From DATBGZ01 sp036557785 (lineage in GTDB: Bacteria; Actinomycetota; Actinomycetes; Mycobacteriales; Micromonosporaceae): a DNA stretch of 64,000 nucleotides. Within the stretch, counting starts at the first letter, position 1, and every line of letters starts with the position of its first letter. The stretch spans positions 74,457-138,456 of the forward strand of contig DATBGZ010000012.1 in assembly GCA_036557785.1 (NCBI GenBank), read 5' to 3'. The translations under genes were made by a program, and so were the position numbers. The notes under the pieces are model-generated. The model ran no database searches. It saw nothing but the letters and a program-made list of their open reading frames with translations, and was not told the origin of the DNA. This document shows, piece after piece, positions 41,985-52,501 of the stretch.

Positions 41985-44261
41985 ATGTCGGATACGGAGA
42001 GTGCGGTCGCTGCCCGTGCCGATCCGTCCGGCCTCTCGGCGCTGCTGGGGATCCTCCGGATCCGGCCGTTCCGGCGGCTGTGGGTGGTGTTGGGCGTCGC
42101 CTCGCTCGGTGACTGGCTGGGACTGCTCGCCACAGCCTTGTTCGCGCAGGCGCAGGTCAGCGGCGCCACCGCGAAGGGGGCCGCGTTCGGCGGCACGATC
42201 GCGGTCCGGCTGCTGCCCGCGCTCGTGCTCGGTCCGGTGGCGGGGGTGCTCGCCGACCGGTTCGACCGACGCCTCACGATGGTCTTCTGTGACCTGATCC
42301 GGTTCGGCCTCTTCGCCTCGATCCCGGCGGCCCCGCTGATCCTGCACAGCTCTGCTCAGATCATCGCGTGGACCGCGATCGCGACGTTCCTGGTCGAGGC
42401 GGTCACCATGGTCTGGCTGCCGTCCAAGGACGCGTCCGTACCGAATCTGGTGCCCCGGGCACGGCTGGAGACCGCGAACCAGCTCTCGCTGGCCACGACC
42501 TACGGCATCACACCGGTCGCCGCCTCCCTTCTGCTCGCGGCGCTCAACACCGGCCTCGCCGGCTTCTCGCGTCCCGACCAACCGCTGCATTCGTTCCTCG
42601 CGCCCACCCCGTTCTCGCTCTACTTCCTGGCTTTCACGCGGCTCGCCACGGCGGCGGTCGTGTTCTTCGGGATCAGGGAGATCAGCGGGCACCGCGAGGG
42701 GCGGGACGCGGCGGCCCGGCAAGGTCCGGGCGCGCTACGCCAGTTCGTGGACGGCTGGGCGTACGTCGGGCGCACCAAGATGGTCCGCGGCCTCGTCTTC
42801 GGCATCCTCGCGGCGTTCAGCGCCGGCGGGATGGTGGTCGGTAGCGCCCAGTTCTATGCCCAGTCGCTCTCGGCGGGTGAGTCGGCGTTCGCGGTCCTTT
42901 TCGCGATGATCTTCATCGGCCTGGCGCTCGGCATCGCCCTGGGCCCCCGGCTCATCGGCGCCCTGTCGCGCCGGCGCTGGTTCGGCGAGTCGATCATCCT
43001 CGCCGGGATCGCGGTCGCCCTCATGGCGTTCGCGTGGCACCTGACGGTGGCCGTGATTCTCGTCCTGCTTGTCGGCGTCGCGGCGGGGATGGCGTTCCTC
43101 GCCGGCACCACCCTGCTCGGCGGCGAGGTCGCCGACGCGATGCGGGGGCGCGTGTTCGCCTTCGTCAACATGTCGACCCGCGTCGTGCTCATGCTCGCGA
43201 TCTCCCTGGCGAGCGTGCTCGTCGGTCTGGGTAGTGAACGGGTGCTGCGGCTCGCCGGGCTGACGGTGCACCTGTCGATGACCCGGATCCTGCTCTTCCT
43301 GGCCGGGGCGGTGGCGTCCTTGTCGGGGATCGCGGCGTTCCGCCAGATGGATGACAAGCCGGGTGTGCCGGTGCTCGCGGATCTGTGGGGATCGCTGCGC
43401 GGCCGGCCGCTCGTCGTTCCGGAGCCGGTCGTCCGGCGCGGCGTGTTCGTCGTCTTCGAGGGGGGCGAGGGTTCGGGCAAGTCGACCCAGGTGGAGCTGC
43501 TCGCTGCCACGCTGCGCGGCGAGGGCTGGCAGGTCGTGGTGACCCGCGAGCCGGGCGCCACCGCGGTCGGACAACGGATCCGCCACCTGTTGCTGGAACG
43601 GGCCGCCGGCGTCTCCGGCGCGGTGACCCTCGCTCCGCGTGCCGAGGCCCTGCTCTACGCGGCCGACCGGGCACACCACGTCGCGAGCGTGGTCCGGCCG
43701 GCGCTCGAGGCGGGCAACATCGTGATCAGCGACCGCTACATCGACTCCTCGCTCGCCTATCAGGGAGCGGGCCGGACGCTGCCGGTGGAGGAGGTCTCGT
43801 GGCTGTCGGCGTGGGCCACCGGGGGCCTGATCCCCGACCTCGTCGTGGTCCTCGACATCGACCCCGCTGTGGGGCTGGCCCGCGTCGCCAACCGGGGAGC
43901 GGCGGATCGGCTCGAGTCGGAGCAGCGTGACTTTCACGAGCGCGTCCGGTACGCGTTCCTCGACCTCGCCGCGAAGGACCCGAAGCGGTACCTCGTCGTT
44001 GACGCCACGGCCGAGCCGGAACAGATCAGCCGGCAGGTTGCCGAGCGGATACGGTGCCTGCTCCCCGAGGACGCCGACGGCCTCCTCAGCGGCGCACCCG
44101 GCATCCGGATCGACCAGGTGCCAGCGGCGCCGCCGCCGCCGGTGGACGACCGGCAGTGGGGCGCGAACCATCGTGGTGTGGCCCCCAACGGCACCCACCT
44201 GGTACGGCGCGCGGTGCACTCACCGGTCTCCGACCCCAGCGGCTCCGAGCTGCCCCGATGA
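41985..44261 (+). CDS. tmk: Fusion of MFS-type transporter and dTMP kinase
   Basis: A 758-residue two-part protein. Residues 1-~455 form a twelve-helix major facilitator-like transporter (LGDWLGLLATALFAQAQVSG; VAGVLADRFDRR). Residues ~484-690 form a thymidylate kinase that phosphorylates dTMP for DNA synthesis, with P-loop FEGGEGSGKSTQ near 493, VTREPGA, and ISDRYIDSSLAYQG. The last ~70 residues are a Pro-rich tail. Such fusions occur in other actinobacteria. ATG 41985 lacks a good ribosome-binding site, whereas a strong one precedes an in-frame ATC at 41892. The 3' end overlaps holB by ATGA, so the kinase and the clamp-loader subunit are coupled. Confidence 0.92.
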   Translation: MSDTESAVAARADPSGLSALLGILRIRPFRRLWVVLGVASLGDWLGLLATALFAQAQVSGATAKGAAFGGTIAVRLLPALVLGPVAGVLADRFDRRLTMVFCDLIRFGLFASIPAAPLILHSSAQIIAWTAIATFLVEAVTMVWLPSKDASVPNLVPRARLETANQLSLATTYGITPVAASLLLAALNTGLAGFSRPDQPLHSFLAPTPFSLYFLAFTRLATAAVVFFGIREISGHREGRDAAARQGPGALRQFVDGWAYVGRTKMVRGLVFGILAAFSAGGMVVGSAQFYAQSLSAGESAFAVLFAMIFIGLALGIALGPRLIGALSRRRWFGESIILAGIAVALMAFAWHLTVAVILVLLVGVAAGMAFLAGTTLLGGEVADAMRGRVFAFVNMSTRVVLMLAISLASVLVGLGSERVLRLAGLTVHLSMTRILLFLAGAVASLSGIAAFRQMDDKPGVPVLADLWGSLRGRPLVVPEPVVRRGVFVVFEGGEGSGKSTQVELLAATLRGEGWQVVVTREPGATAVGQRIRHLLLERAAGVSGAVTLAPRAEALLYAADRAHHVASVVRPALEAGNIVISDRYIDSSLAYQGAGRTLPVEEVSWLSAWATGGLIPDLVVVLDIDPAVGLARVANRGAADRLESEQRDFHERVRYAFLDLAAKDPKRYLVVDATAEPEQISRQVAERIRCLLPEDADGLLSGAPGIRIDQVPAAPPPPVDDRQWGANHRGVAPNGTHLVRRAVHSPVSDPSGSELPR

Positions 44262-45511
44262 CGCTGCCTGCCGCCGTGCCACCAGGCCCGGACGCCGCGA
44301 CCGCGGAGCCGGTCTTCGGCCGCCTCGTGGGCCAGCCCCATGCCGTGGCGACCCTCGCGGCCGCTGCTCGCGCGGCGGCACAGACCGTGCGGGGGCAGAC
44401 GCCACCGGCCGGGGTGATGACCCACGCCTGGCTCTTCACCGGCCCGCCCGGCTCCGGTCGATCCGTCGCGGCCCGGGCCTTCGCCGCCGCGCTGCAGTGC
44501 CCCGAGGGCGGCTGCGGCGTCTGCCCTGACTGCCATACCGCGCTCGCCGGTACCCACACCGACGTTCGCAACGTGGTCCCGGAAGGCCTGTCCATCAGCG
44601 TCAAGGAGATGCGCGACGTCGTCTGGCGGGCAGCCGGTGCTCCGGCCGGCGGTCGCTGGCGGGTGGTGCTCATCGAGGACGCGGACCGGCTCACCGAGCA
44701 GGCGTCCAACGCACTGCTCAAGGCGGTCGAGGAGCCGTCCCCCCGTACGGTCTTTCTGCTCTGCACGCCGTCGATCCATCCGGACGACATCTCGGTCACG
44801 ATCCGCTCGCGGTGCCGAGTGGTGACCCTGCGCACGCCGGCAGCGGAAGCGATCGGCGCGATGCTCGTGGCCGAGGGTCATGCGCCGAGTGCCGCGGCGT
44901 GGGCCGCCGCGGCGGCCCAGGGACACATCGGCCGGGCACGGTGGTTGGTCCGGGACCCGCAGGCGCGGCAACGCCGCGAGGAGGTCCTCAACGTCCCCGG
45001 CCGGCTGCGCAGTGGCATCGGCGCATGCTTCGATGCCGCACGAGACCTCGTCAATGCCGCGACCGCCGAGGCCGGCGCGACGATGTCCGAAGTGGACAAG
45101 ACCGAGCGGGCCGAGCTCGAGGTGGCGCTCGGGGCGGGCGGGACCGGCAAGGGTACGGCCGCGGTGACCCGCACCATGACGGCCGCGCTCAAGGAACTGG
45201 ACGAGCGCCAGAAGATCCGCCACAAGCGTGCGCTGCGGGACGCCCTCGACCGCGCCCTCATCGACCTCGCCGGGTTCTATCGCGACGTCCTGGTGCGGCG
45301 CACGGGTGCACCGGTCGCTCCGGTCCACATCGACGCCGGCGACGAGGTCGCCGCGGCTGCGGCCGCCTGGTCGCCGGAGAGCGCGCTGCGCCGGCTCGAA
45401 GCGGTGCTGGAGTGCCGAGCAGCGATTGACGCGAATGTCAAACCGCAGATCGCCGTCGAGGCGATGATGGTGGCGCTCTGGCGCCCAGAGGCGGCTCGGG
45501 GCGTGGTCTGA
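44258..45511 (+). CDS. holB: DNA polymerase III subunit delta'
   Basis: AAA+ clamp-loader subunit (417 residues). The P-loop reads GPPGSGRSV, with Arg in place of the Lys needed for ATP binding, as in other delta' subunits that act as a rigid stator. Four Cys form a zinc module (CPEGGCGVCPDC) and the sensor region carries RSRCR. The ATG overlaps the tmk stop by four bases. The order tmk-holB-PSP1 recalls that in Bacillus (tmk-yaaQ-yaaR-holB-yaaT). Confidence 0.93.
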   Translation: MTLPAAVPPGPDAATAEPVFGRLVGQPHAVATLAAAARAAAQTVRGQTPPAGVMTHAWLFTGPPGSGRSVAARAFAAALQCPEGGCGVCPDCHTALAGTHTDVRNVVPEGLSISVKEMRDVVWRAAGAPAGGRWRVVLIEDADRLTEQASNALLKAVEEPSPRTVFLLCTPSIHPDDISVTIRSRCRVVTLRTPAAEAIGAMLVAEGHAPSAAAWAAAAAQGHIGRARWLVRDPQARQRREEVLNVPGRLRSGIGACFDAARDLVNAATAEAGATMSEVDKTERAELEVALGAGGTGKGTAAVTRTMTAALKELDERQKIRHKRALRDALDRALIDLAGFYRDVLVRRTGAPVAPVHIDAGDEVAAAAAAWSPESALRRLEAVLECRAAIDANVKPQIAVEAMMVALWRPEAARGVV

Positions 45512-45553
45512 CGCTGCGTTGGCCGGCCTGCCATCGCCACGGGACGCAGTGAG

Positions 45554-45562
45554 TTATCCACA
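45554..45562 (+). promoter_or_regulatory. DnaA box-like 9-mer after holB
   Basis: A single TTATCCACA in the 129-base gap between holB and the YbaB-type gene. It matches the consensus exactly. One box is weak evidence of binding. Confidence 0.4.
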
Positions 45563-45640
45563 GGAACGAAACTGGGGCTTGCCGAGGGGGTGGCCCGTCA
45601 CGGTAGCGTGCCGTGCGGGACGGCTCGAGCGAGGTGTCAG

Positions 45641-45955
45641 GTGGACGAGGCGTGGATCGAGGCTGCGATCGAGAGCTATCAGCGGCTGGAACGGTTGGCG
45701 GCCGACTTTCCCAAGGCGCTCGAGGCCGTTGCCGTCTCGGTTGAGTCCCCGGACGGCCTGGTCACGGTGGTCGTGGGCGCCGACGGGGTGGTGCGTGACG
45801 TCGTGATCGACGACGATGCCCGCGAGCTCTCCCCTCGCGAGCTGGCCCGATCGGTGCAGGCCGCCGTCTCGTCCGCCAGCGATGCGGCGACCTGGGCCAG
45901 GCAGAAGCTGTATCGCGAGACCTTTGGAGACTTCCCGGCCCTGGGGTCGCGGTAA
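45641..45955 (+). CDS. YbaB/EbfC family protein
   Basis: A 104-residue helix-strand-helix protein of the YbaB type: an N-terminal helix (YQRLERLAADFPKALEAV), a central beta sheet (SVESPDGLVTVVVGADGVVRDV) and a C-terminal helix. YbaB proteins bind DNA as dimers, but in related actinobacteria divergent copies accompany type VII secretion genes, as here. GTG 45641 has GAGG six bases upstream. It precedes an EspC-like gene by 19 bases. Confidence 0.8.
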   Translation: MDEAWIEAAIESYQRLERLAADFPKALEAVAVSVESPDGLVTVVVGADGVVRDVVIDDDARELSPRELARSVQAAVSSASDAATWARQKLYRETFGDFPALGSR

Positions 45956-45974
45956 CGACCGAGGAGGGGTGGTC

Positions 45975-46298
45975 ATGACGCTGGCGGAAGCCGTCGCGGC
46001 CCTGCACGCGAGCGCCGACCTGCTCGGCGAGGCGGCACAGAAGTTGCCCACGATCGACCCCGGCCCGGCCGCCTTCGGTACCGACGGACCGGGCGTACTG
46101 GGAGAGGCGGGTCGCGAGACGTACCTGCGCTGGCAGAGCGCCCTCGATGCCCGGGCGCGGGAGGCGCGATCACACGCGGCACGCATCTGGGACCTGGTCG
46201 AGGTCGTGGGTCGCGCGGCTGGCGGCCTGGCCGAGGCGGACGAGCAGGCGGTACGGGCTCATCGTGACGGCTCGGCACAGGACGGAGCGGAGTCGTGA
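45975..46298 (+). CDS. EspC-like type VII secretion target protein
   Basis: A 107-residue helical protein of the ESX-1 secretion-target (EspC) type, with two long amphipathic helices and no signal peptide. Ala-rich helix AVAALHASADLLGEAAQKL begins after a very good ribosome-binding site GAGGAGGGG. The loop AGRETYLRWQSALDARAREA lies where the helical turn would be. It overlaps the next gene by GTGA. Export is inferred from family and context, with no motor gene nearby. Confidence 0.7.
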   Translation: MTLAEAVAALHASADLLGEAAQKLPTIDPGPAAFGTDGPGVLGEAGRETYLRWQSALDARAREARSHAARIWDLVEVVGRAAGGLAEADEQAVRAHRDGSAQDGAES

Positions 46299-46963
46299 TG
46301 GACGCGCTGGACCGGCTTGCGCCGGTCGCCCGGCAACTGCTGGCGGAGGTCGACTCCACGCTGGCCACGCTCGGGGCGCCCGCCACCCACCCGGTATGGC
46401 GAGCGCTGGGCAGCGTCGCCGCGACCCCGGCAGCGGTGGTCAGGTCGGTCGCGGAGTTGCGGCCAGCGCTGCTGCGCGCGGCGGCCACTGGCCTGCGCGA
46501 GCAGGCGCAGTCCTACGCGCAGGCGTCGGCCCCGACCGATCAATACTGGGCCGGCGCCGCCGCCACGCACTTCGCGGCCACCGCGTCCGCGCTACGCGAA
46601 CACCTCGCCGGCGACCGGCCCGAGAGTCTGGCGGGGCGGCTGCGTGACCAAGCGTCCTGTTTGGACAACCTGGCCGACTGGCAGCAGGCGCTGCGCGACG
46701 ACGTGGCCCGGGCGCTCGGCACCGTGATCTCATCCCGCCAGGCGGCCACACTCCGGTCACCTCCAGTACGCGGCGGCGGCCCCGACGCCCTGGCGGCGGT
46801 GCTGGCGGCGGCGGACATTGCCGTGGTCCTGCTCGCGGTGGTCGAGGACGCCGTGGTCGCCGGTCGCGAGGTGCTGCGGACCATCCCGGCCGACGAGCTG
46901 CCCTTTCAACCGCCAATCCCCAGCGACCCGCTGGCTCATGGCGGCACCATCCGTCTCGCCTGA
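46295..46963 (+). CDS. WxG-like helical protein of unknown function
   Basis: A 222-residue, mainly helical protein starting at GTG 46295, overlapping the EspC-like gene stop. A WXG100-type turn is visible (YWAGAAATHFAATASALREH, W-A-G near residue 89), followed by a second helical region with a hydrophobic segment (ALAAVLAAADIAVVLLAVVE) that could be a membrane helix. The protein is longer than a WXG100 protein and resembles a substrate with an extension. No enzymatic motif is seen. Confidence 0.65.
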   Translation: MMDALDRLAPVARQLLAEVDSTLATLGAPATHPVWRALGSVAATPAAVVRSVAELRPALLRAAATGLREQAQSYAQASAPTDQYWAGAAATHFAATASALREHLAGDRPESLAGRLRDQASCLDNLADWQQALRDDVARALGTVISSRQAATLRSPPVRGGGPDALAAVLAAADIAVVLLAVVEDAVVAGREVLRTIPADELPFQPPIPSDPLAHGGTIRLA

Positions 46964-47011
46964 GCAGCGGTGCCGGGAGAGGAATCGGCCGTGGCGGGAT
47001 AGGGTGCAGCC

Positions 47012-47872
47012 ATGGGACAGCTGTGCGCCGTGAACTTCAACCGGCACGGCCGGCTGTTCTACCTGAACCCGGGGGAGCACCGTCCCCGGGTGGGCGACCA
47101 GGTGCTCGTGCCCACCGACGAAGGGCCCGAGCTCGCCACCTGCGTCTGGGCCCCGGAGTGGGTCGACATCGACACCGAGGGCTTCCCCACGCTGATCGGC
47201 CTCGCCGGCCCGGACGATGTGCGCCGGGACGAGCAGATCCGCCGCGCCAAGGCCGAGGCGGGCGTGGCGGCGCGGCGGCTGATCCGGGCACACGAGCTGC
47301 CGATGAAGGTGGTCGCGGTCGACCACGTACCTGGCGCGGTCGGCGCCACCCGGCCCGGTGCCTCGGGTGCGGGCGCCTCCGGCGCGAAGACCACGATCTA
47401 CTTCACTGCTCCGCACCGGGTCGACTTCCGGGCGCTGGTGCGCGATCTCGGCGCCACGCTGCATTGCCGAGTGGAGCTGCGCCAGCTTTCCGCACGCGAC
47501 TCGGCCCGGGTGCAGGGCGGCATCGGCTCGTGCGGGCGTGACCTGTGCTGCGCCACGTTCCTCACCGACTTCGAGCCGGTCACGATCCGCATGGCCAAGG
47601 ATCAGGACCTGCCGCTGAACCCCATGCGCATCGCCGGGGCCTGCGGCAGGCTCATGTGCTGCCTGAAGTACGAGCACCCGCTCTACGACTCCGCCCCCGG
47701 CACGTACCCGGCGAGTGGGGCTCAGGTGGAGACGCCGGAGGGGCCCGGGCGAGTGATCTCCAAGTTCCCTCCGGCCCAGAGCGTGGCGATCCGGCTGCAG
47801 GCCGACGGCCGCGCCGTGCGGTGCCCCGTCTCCGACGTCTGTGGCAGCCGCCGCGCCTACGAGTCGCGCTAA
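47012..47872 (+). CDS. PSP1/RicT (YaaT) family protein
   Basis: A 286-residue PSP1 domain protein. The Cys-rich motifs GGIGSCGRDLCCATFL and GACGRLMCCLKYEH bind an Fe-S cluster in the RicT/YaaT family, which controls RNA processing and development in Bacillus. The actinobacterial homologues are not well characterised. ATG 47012 begins a sequence that fits the family (MGQLCAVNFNRHGRLFYL). The gene is three genes downstream of holB, a neighbourhood shared with yaaT in Bacillus. Confidence 0.9.
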   Translation: MGQLCAVNFNRHGRLFYLNPGEHRPRVGDQVLVPTDEGPELATCVWAPEWVDIDTEGFPTLIGLAGPDDVRRDEQIRRAKAEAGVAARRLIRAHELPMKVVAVDHVPGAVGATRPGASGAGASGAKTTIYFTAPHRVDFRALVRDLGATLHCRVELRQLSARDSARVQGGIGSCGRDLCCATFLTDFEPVTIRMAKDQDLPLNPMRIAGACGRLMCCLKYEHPLYDSAPGTYPASGAQVETPEGPGRVISKFPPAQSVAIRLQADGRAVRCPVSDVCGSRRAYESR

Positions 47873-47918
47873 CCCGGGCGCGGGACAGCGTCGAGCCCGC
47901 GTACACTCATGGATCGTT

Positions 47919-47992
47919 GCCGCCTTAGCTCAGTCGGTCAGAGCGACGCACTCGTAATGCGTAGGTCCGGGGTTCGATTCCCCGAGGCGGCT
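47919..47992 (+). tRNA. tRNA-Thr (CGT)
   Basis: A 74-nt cloverleaf with acceptor stem GCCGCCT / AGGCGGC, anticodon loop CTCGTAA (anticodon CGT at 47953-47955) and T-arm CGGGG-TTCGATT-CCCCG. The discriminator base is T and the 3' CCA is not encoded. It lies on the plus strand between the PSP1 gene and a membrane protein gene. Confidence 0.95.
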
Positions 47993-48114
47993 CAGCCGGG
48001 ATCCCAGTTCTGCCACGGGTTCCAAGCCAGTCTCCGCCGCAGCCCGTCACCGCGAGGTGCCGGGTCGGTTGGCCTGGCACGACGGTTTTCGATACGAGCA
48101 GCCGGAGGTGCGGG

Positions 48115-48588
48115 GTGCGCCGGGACCTGCAGCGGGGGCTCAACCCCTGGGTGTCACTGCTGCCGCGGTACCTGTTCGCGTCGGCCCTCTTGTCGCAGCT
48201 TGTCGCCCTCGTCGTCCGGCTGCCGGCCCTGCGCGACATCGCCCGAGGGGTCCTGGGCACGGCCGTCGTCGTGGGTCTGGTGACGCTGACCGCGCTGCTG
48301 GTCGACTACACGACCGCCCCGGTCGGCAGCGTGGCATATCGCCTACGTGGTCTGGCCAGCGCCTGGACGTCGGTGCTGGTGGTCGGTTTCACCCTCGCCT
48401 GGTACGTCTACGGCGAGGCGGCGCCCGGCTCGGTCTTCGGCATCGAACTCGTCGCGTTCGCGGGCGGGGCGTTCGGTTACTGGGACGCGGTACGCATGGT
48501 GCCGGAGCCCGACGACGAGGAAGCCGAGGAGATGGTCCTCGCCGAGGCGGGCGACACCGAGGGCTGGCCGTTCCGCTCAGCCCCCTGA
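48115..48588 (+). CDS. Small integral membrane protein of unknown function
   Basis: A 157-residue protein with about four hydrophobic helices (LLPRYLFASALLSQLVALVV; TAVVVGLVTLTALLVDY; SAWTSVLVVGFTLAWYVYG; VFGIELVAFAGGAFGYWDA) and an acidic C-terminal tail. No known family was recognised. GTG 48115 has GGAGG at 48104-48108, six bases upstream. Its 3' end faces the acyl-CoA ligase gene. Confidence 0.75.
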   Translation: MRRDLQRGLNPWVSLLPRYLFASALLSQLVALVVRLPALRDIARGVLGTAVVVGLVTLTALLVDYTTAPVGSVAYRLRGLASAWTSVLVVGFTLAWYVYGEAAPGSVFGIELVAFAGGAFGYWDAVRMVPEPDDEEAEEMVLAEAGDTEGWPFRSAP

Positions 48589-48626
48589 CCCACCCGGACC
48601 AGCTACGGGGTGTTCGCGCGCGCTCC

Positions 48627-50273
<1,647 letters not shown>

Positions 50274-50460
50274 GGCGTGACGTTACTGCCAGGTCGAGAC
50301 CCAGCAACAGTCCCGACCGGTGTCGAACCGTCCCGGTCGTGCTCTCCCGCGCCGGGGCAATCGGCGGGATCCGTGGTGCGCCGCGCGCCGATGATCTCCG
50401 ACCGTGGCCGGCCCCGAGCCCTGGGCAACGCCCGACTGAGCCGGGCGGTCGCCGCAGCGC

Positions 50461-51342
50461 TCAGCCGAGCAGCGGGGCGAGGGGGTCGCCGTCGCGATCG
50501 ATGCGGGCGAGGACCTCCTCGGCCTCCAGCGGCCGTACGGTCCCGTCCTGGACTTCGGACCAGGAGACCGGCGCGGAGACCGTGGGGGTGGGTGCGGCGC
50601 GCAGCGAGTACGGCGAGACCGTGGTCTTCGCGGCCGCGTTCTGGCTCCAGTCGAAGAAGACCTTGCCCGGGCGCAGGCTCTTGGTCATCCGGGAGGTGAC
50701 CAGGTCCGGCAGCGCGCCGGCGAGGTCATCGGCGACCCGCTTGGCGTAGGCGCTGACCTGGTCGGACGTGCGGCTGCCGTCGAGGCGGGCGAGCAGTTGC
50801 ATCCCCTTGCGCCCCGAGGTCTTCGCCAGCGGTGCCAGGCCGTCGTGCTCGAGCCGGTGGCTGGCCGCCACCGCGACCAGGCAGCACTCGGGCAGGCCGG
50901 CGCCGGGCCCGGGGTCGAGGTCCACCACCAGTTGGTCGGGGTTGGCCGGACTCCCGTCCACGATTCTCCACTGTGGAGTGTGGAGCTCGATCGCGGCCAG
51001 GTTGGCGAGCCAGACGATCGTGGCCACGGAGTCGACGACGATGAAGTCGAGCCACTCACGACCGGAGGCCGAGCCGGGAACCGGTAGGCGCTGCGTGCGC
51101 ACCCACGCGGGCGTGCCGGCGGGCTTGTTCTTCTCGAAGAAGCTCGCGCTGTCCACGCCGTTGGGGTAGCGGATGCGGGTCAGCGGTCGGCCCGCGAGGT
51201 GGGGCAGCAGGGTCGGCGCCACCCGCACATAGTAGTCGATCACTTCGCCCTTGGTGAACCCGGTCTGCGGGTAGAGCACCTTGTCCAGGTTGGACAGTTC
51301 CAGCGAGTGCCCGTCAATCGACACGCGGACGCGATCAGGCAT
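50461..51342 (-). CDS. ligD: LigD-type DNA polymerase/primase (standalone)
   Basis: A 293-residue non-homologous end joining polymerase of the archaeo-eukaryotic primase type (LigD PolDom), which fills or extends broken DNA ends, often with ribonucleotides. The catalytic Asp pair is in VVDLDPGPGAG. A GRKGMQLLARL segment follows. The ATG at 51342 overlaps the ligase gene stop by eight bases, so it is coupled to the ligase. It stands as its own gene instead of a domain of a three-part LigD. The start is chosen for the sequence MPDRVRVSIDGHSLELSNLD; the frame is open further upstream. Confidence 0.9.
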   Translation of the reverse strand: MPDRVRVSIDGHSLELSNLDKVLYPQTGFTKGEVIDYYVRVAPTLLPHLAGRPLTRIRYPNGVDSASFFEKNKPAGTPAWVRTQRLPVPGSASGREWLDFIVVDSVATIVWLANLAAIELHTPQWRIVDGSPANPDQLVVDLDPGPGAGLPECCLVAVAASHRLEHDGLAPLAKTSGRKGMQLLARLDGSRTSDQVSAYAKRVADDLAGALPDLVTSRMTKSLRPGKVFFDWSQNAAAKTTVSPYSLRAAPTPTVSAPVSWSEVQDGTVRPLEAEEVLARIDRDGDPLAPLLG

Positions 51343-52351
51343 CGCCCGCCTCGTGGGGTTGCTTGTCCGGCCGCAGCCGGACGAACCGCGGGAAGCGCAA
51401 CCGTCCATCCGGCGTGAGTTGGCCATACCTGACCTCGACCACCAGCTCCGGTCGCACCCAGCTCACGGCGACCCGCTCCTCGCGGGGCACCTGGTCGGCG
51501 GCGAACGGCGACGTCGGGTTGCGCAGGGGTTCGAGCCGGGTGAGCAGGTCTCGTTCCGTGGCGGCCGAGATGCCACCGCCGACGCGGCCACGATAGATCA
51601 GCCCGTCCGGTCGGGGCAGACCGACCAGCAGGCCCGAGATGGCGCGACGCTGGCTGTGCCAGCCGCCCACGACATAGTCTCCGGTCTGTTCGTTCTTGAC
51701 CTTGATCCAGTCCGTGGTCCTAATGCCCGGCCGGTACAGGGAGGTGAGCCGCTTGGCGACCACACCCTCCATCCCGAGCTCCTGGGAGGCCGCCATCGTG
51801 TCCTGCCCGTCCGTGAACCGGGGCGGGACCATCCATCGGGTGGCGGCTCCTGCCGGCGGGAGGATGGACTCCAGCAACTCACGTCGCTCCTCATAGGACA
51901 CCCGGGTGAGGTCCGACCCGTTGGCCGAGAGGATGTCGAAGATCATGTAGTGCACCGGGATGCTGGCGGCGAGCTTGCGCGCCCGTACGGTGTCACGTAC
52001 GTGAATGCGCTCCGCGAGCGCGATGAAGTCCGGGCGACCTTCGCGATCGAGCAGGACCACCTCGCCGTCGAGCACCGCCTCGGTGATGCCCTCGTCGGCC
52101 AGCGCCGTGCCGAGTCCAGCGAGCTCGGGATATGCCTTCGTGATCTCGGCTCCCGTGCGGGCATAGAGGCGTACGCTGCTCACCGGTCCGGCCGGGCTCG
52201 GGGTCGCCTGCACGACGGCGAGCGCCCGGACTCCGTCCCACTTCAGCTCGTACGCCCATCCCGGCTCGGCCGGCAGCTCGCCCGTGCTCGCGAGCATGGG
52301 CGCGACCGCGCGCGGGCGGGGCGTGGCCGGGCTGGGGTTGCGGGACGGCAC
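51335..52351 (-). CDS. ligD: ATP-dependent DNA ligase (LigD ligase part)
   Basis: A 338-residue NHEJ-type ATP-dependent DNA ligase. The nucleotidyl lysine is in ELKWDGVRA (Lys37), with later motifs LDGEVVLLD, MEGVVAKR and TDWIKVK and an OB-fold domain to the end. GTG 52351 is preferred; ATG 52297 would cut off the N-terminal 18 residues. It is divergent from ku with 150 bases between, so the two may share a regulatory region. It works with Ku and the LigD polymerase to seal double-strand breaks. Confidence 0.92.
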   Translation of the reverse strand: MPSRNPSPATPRPRAVAPMLASTGELPAEPGWAYELKWDGVRALAVVQATPSPAGPVSSVRLYARTGAEITKAYPELAGLGTALADEGITEAVLDGEVVLLDREGRPDFIALAERIHVRDTVRARKLAASIPVHYMIFDILSANGSDLTRVSYEERRELLESILPPAGAATRWMVPPRFTDGQDTMAASQELGMEGVVAKRLTSLYRPGIRTTDWIKVKNEQTGDYVVGGWHSQRRAISGLLVGLPRPDGLIYRGRVGGGISAATERDLLTRLEPLRNPTSPFAADQVPREERVAVSWVRPELVVEVRYGQLTPDGRLRFPRFVRLRPDKQPHEAGDA

Positions 52352-52501
52352 CCGGCCAACTCTACGGCGGTGCCGGCCGTCCGCCCGGACGATCGATCGG
52401 GCGCCGCCGGGTTGATCGACGCGGGCCGCGCGGAGGTGGGATGCTGGATAGTCACGGCCGAACGGGCGGTCCAGCCGCGGTGAGAGTACGAGGAGCAGGC
52501 G

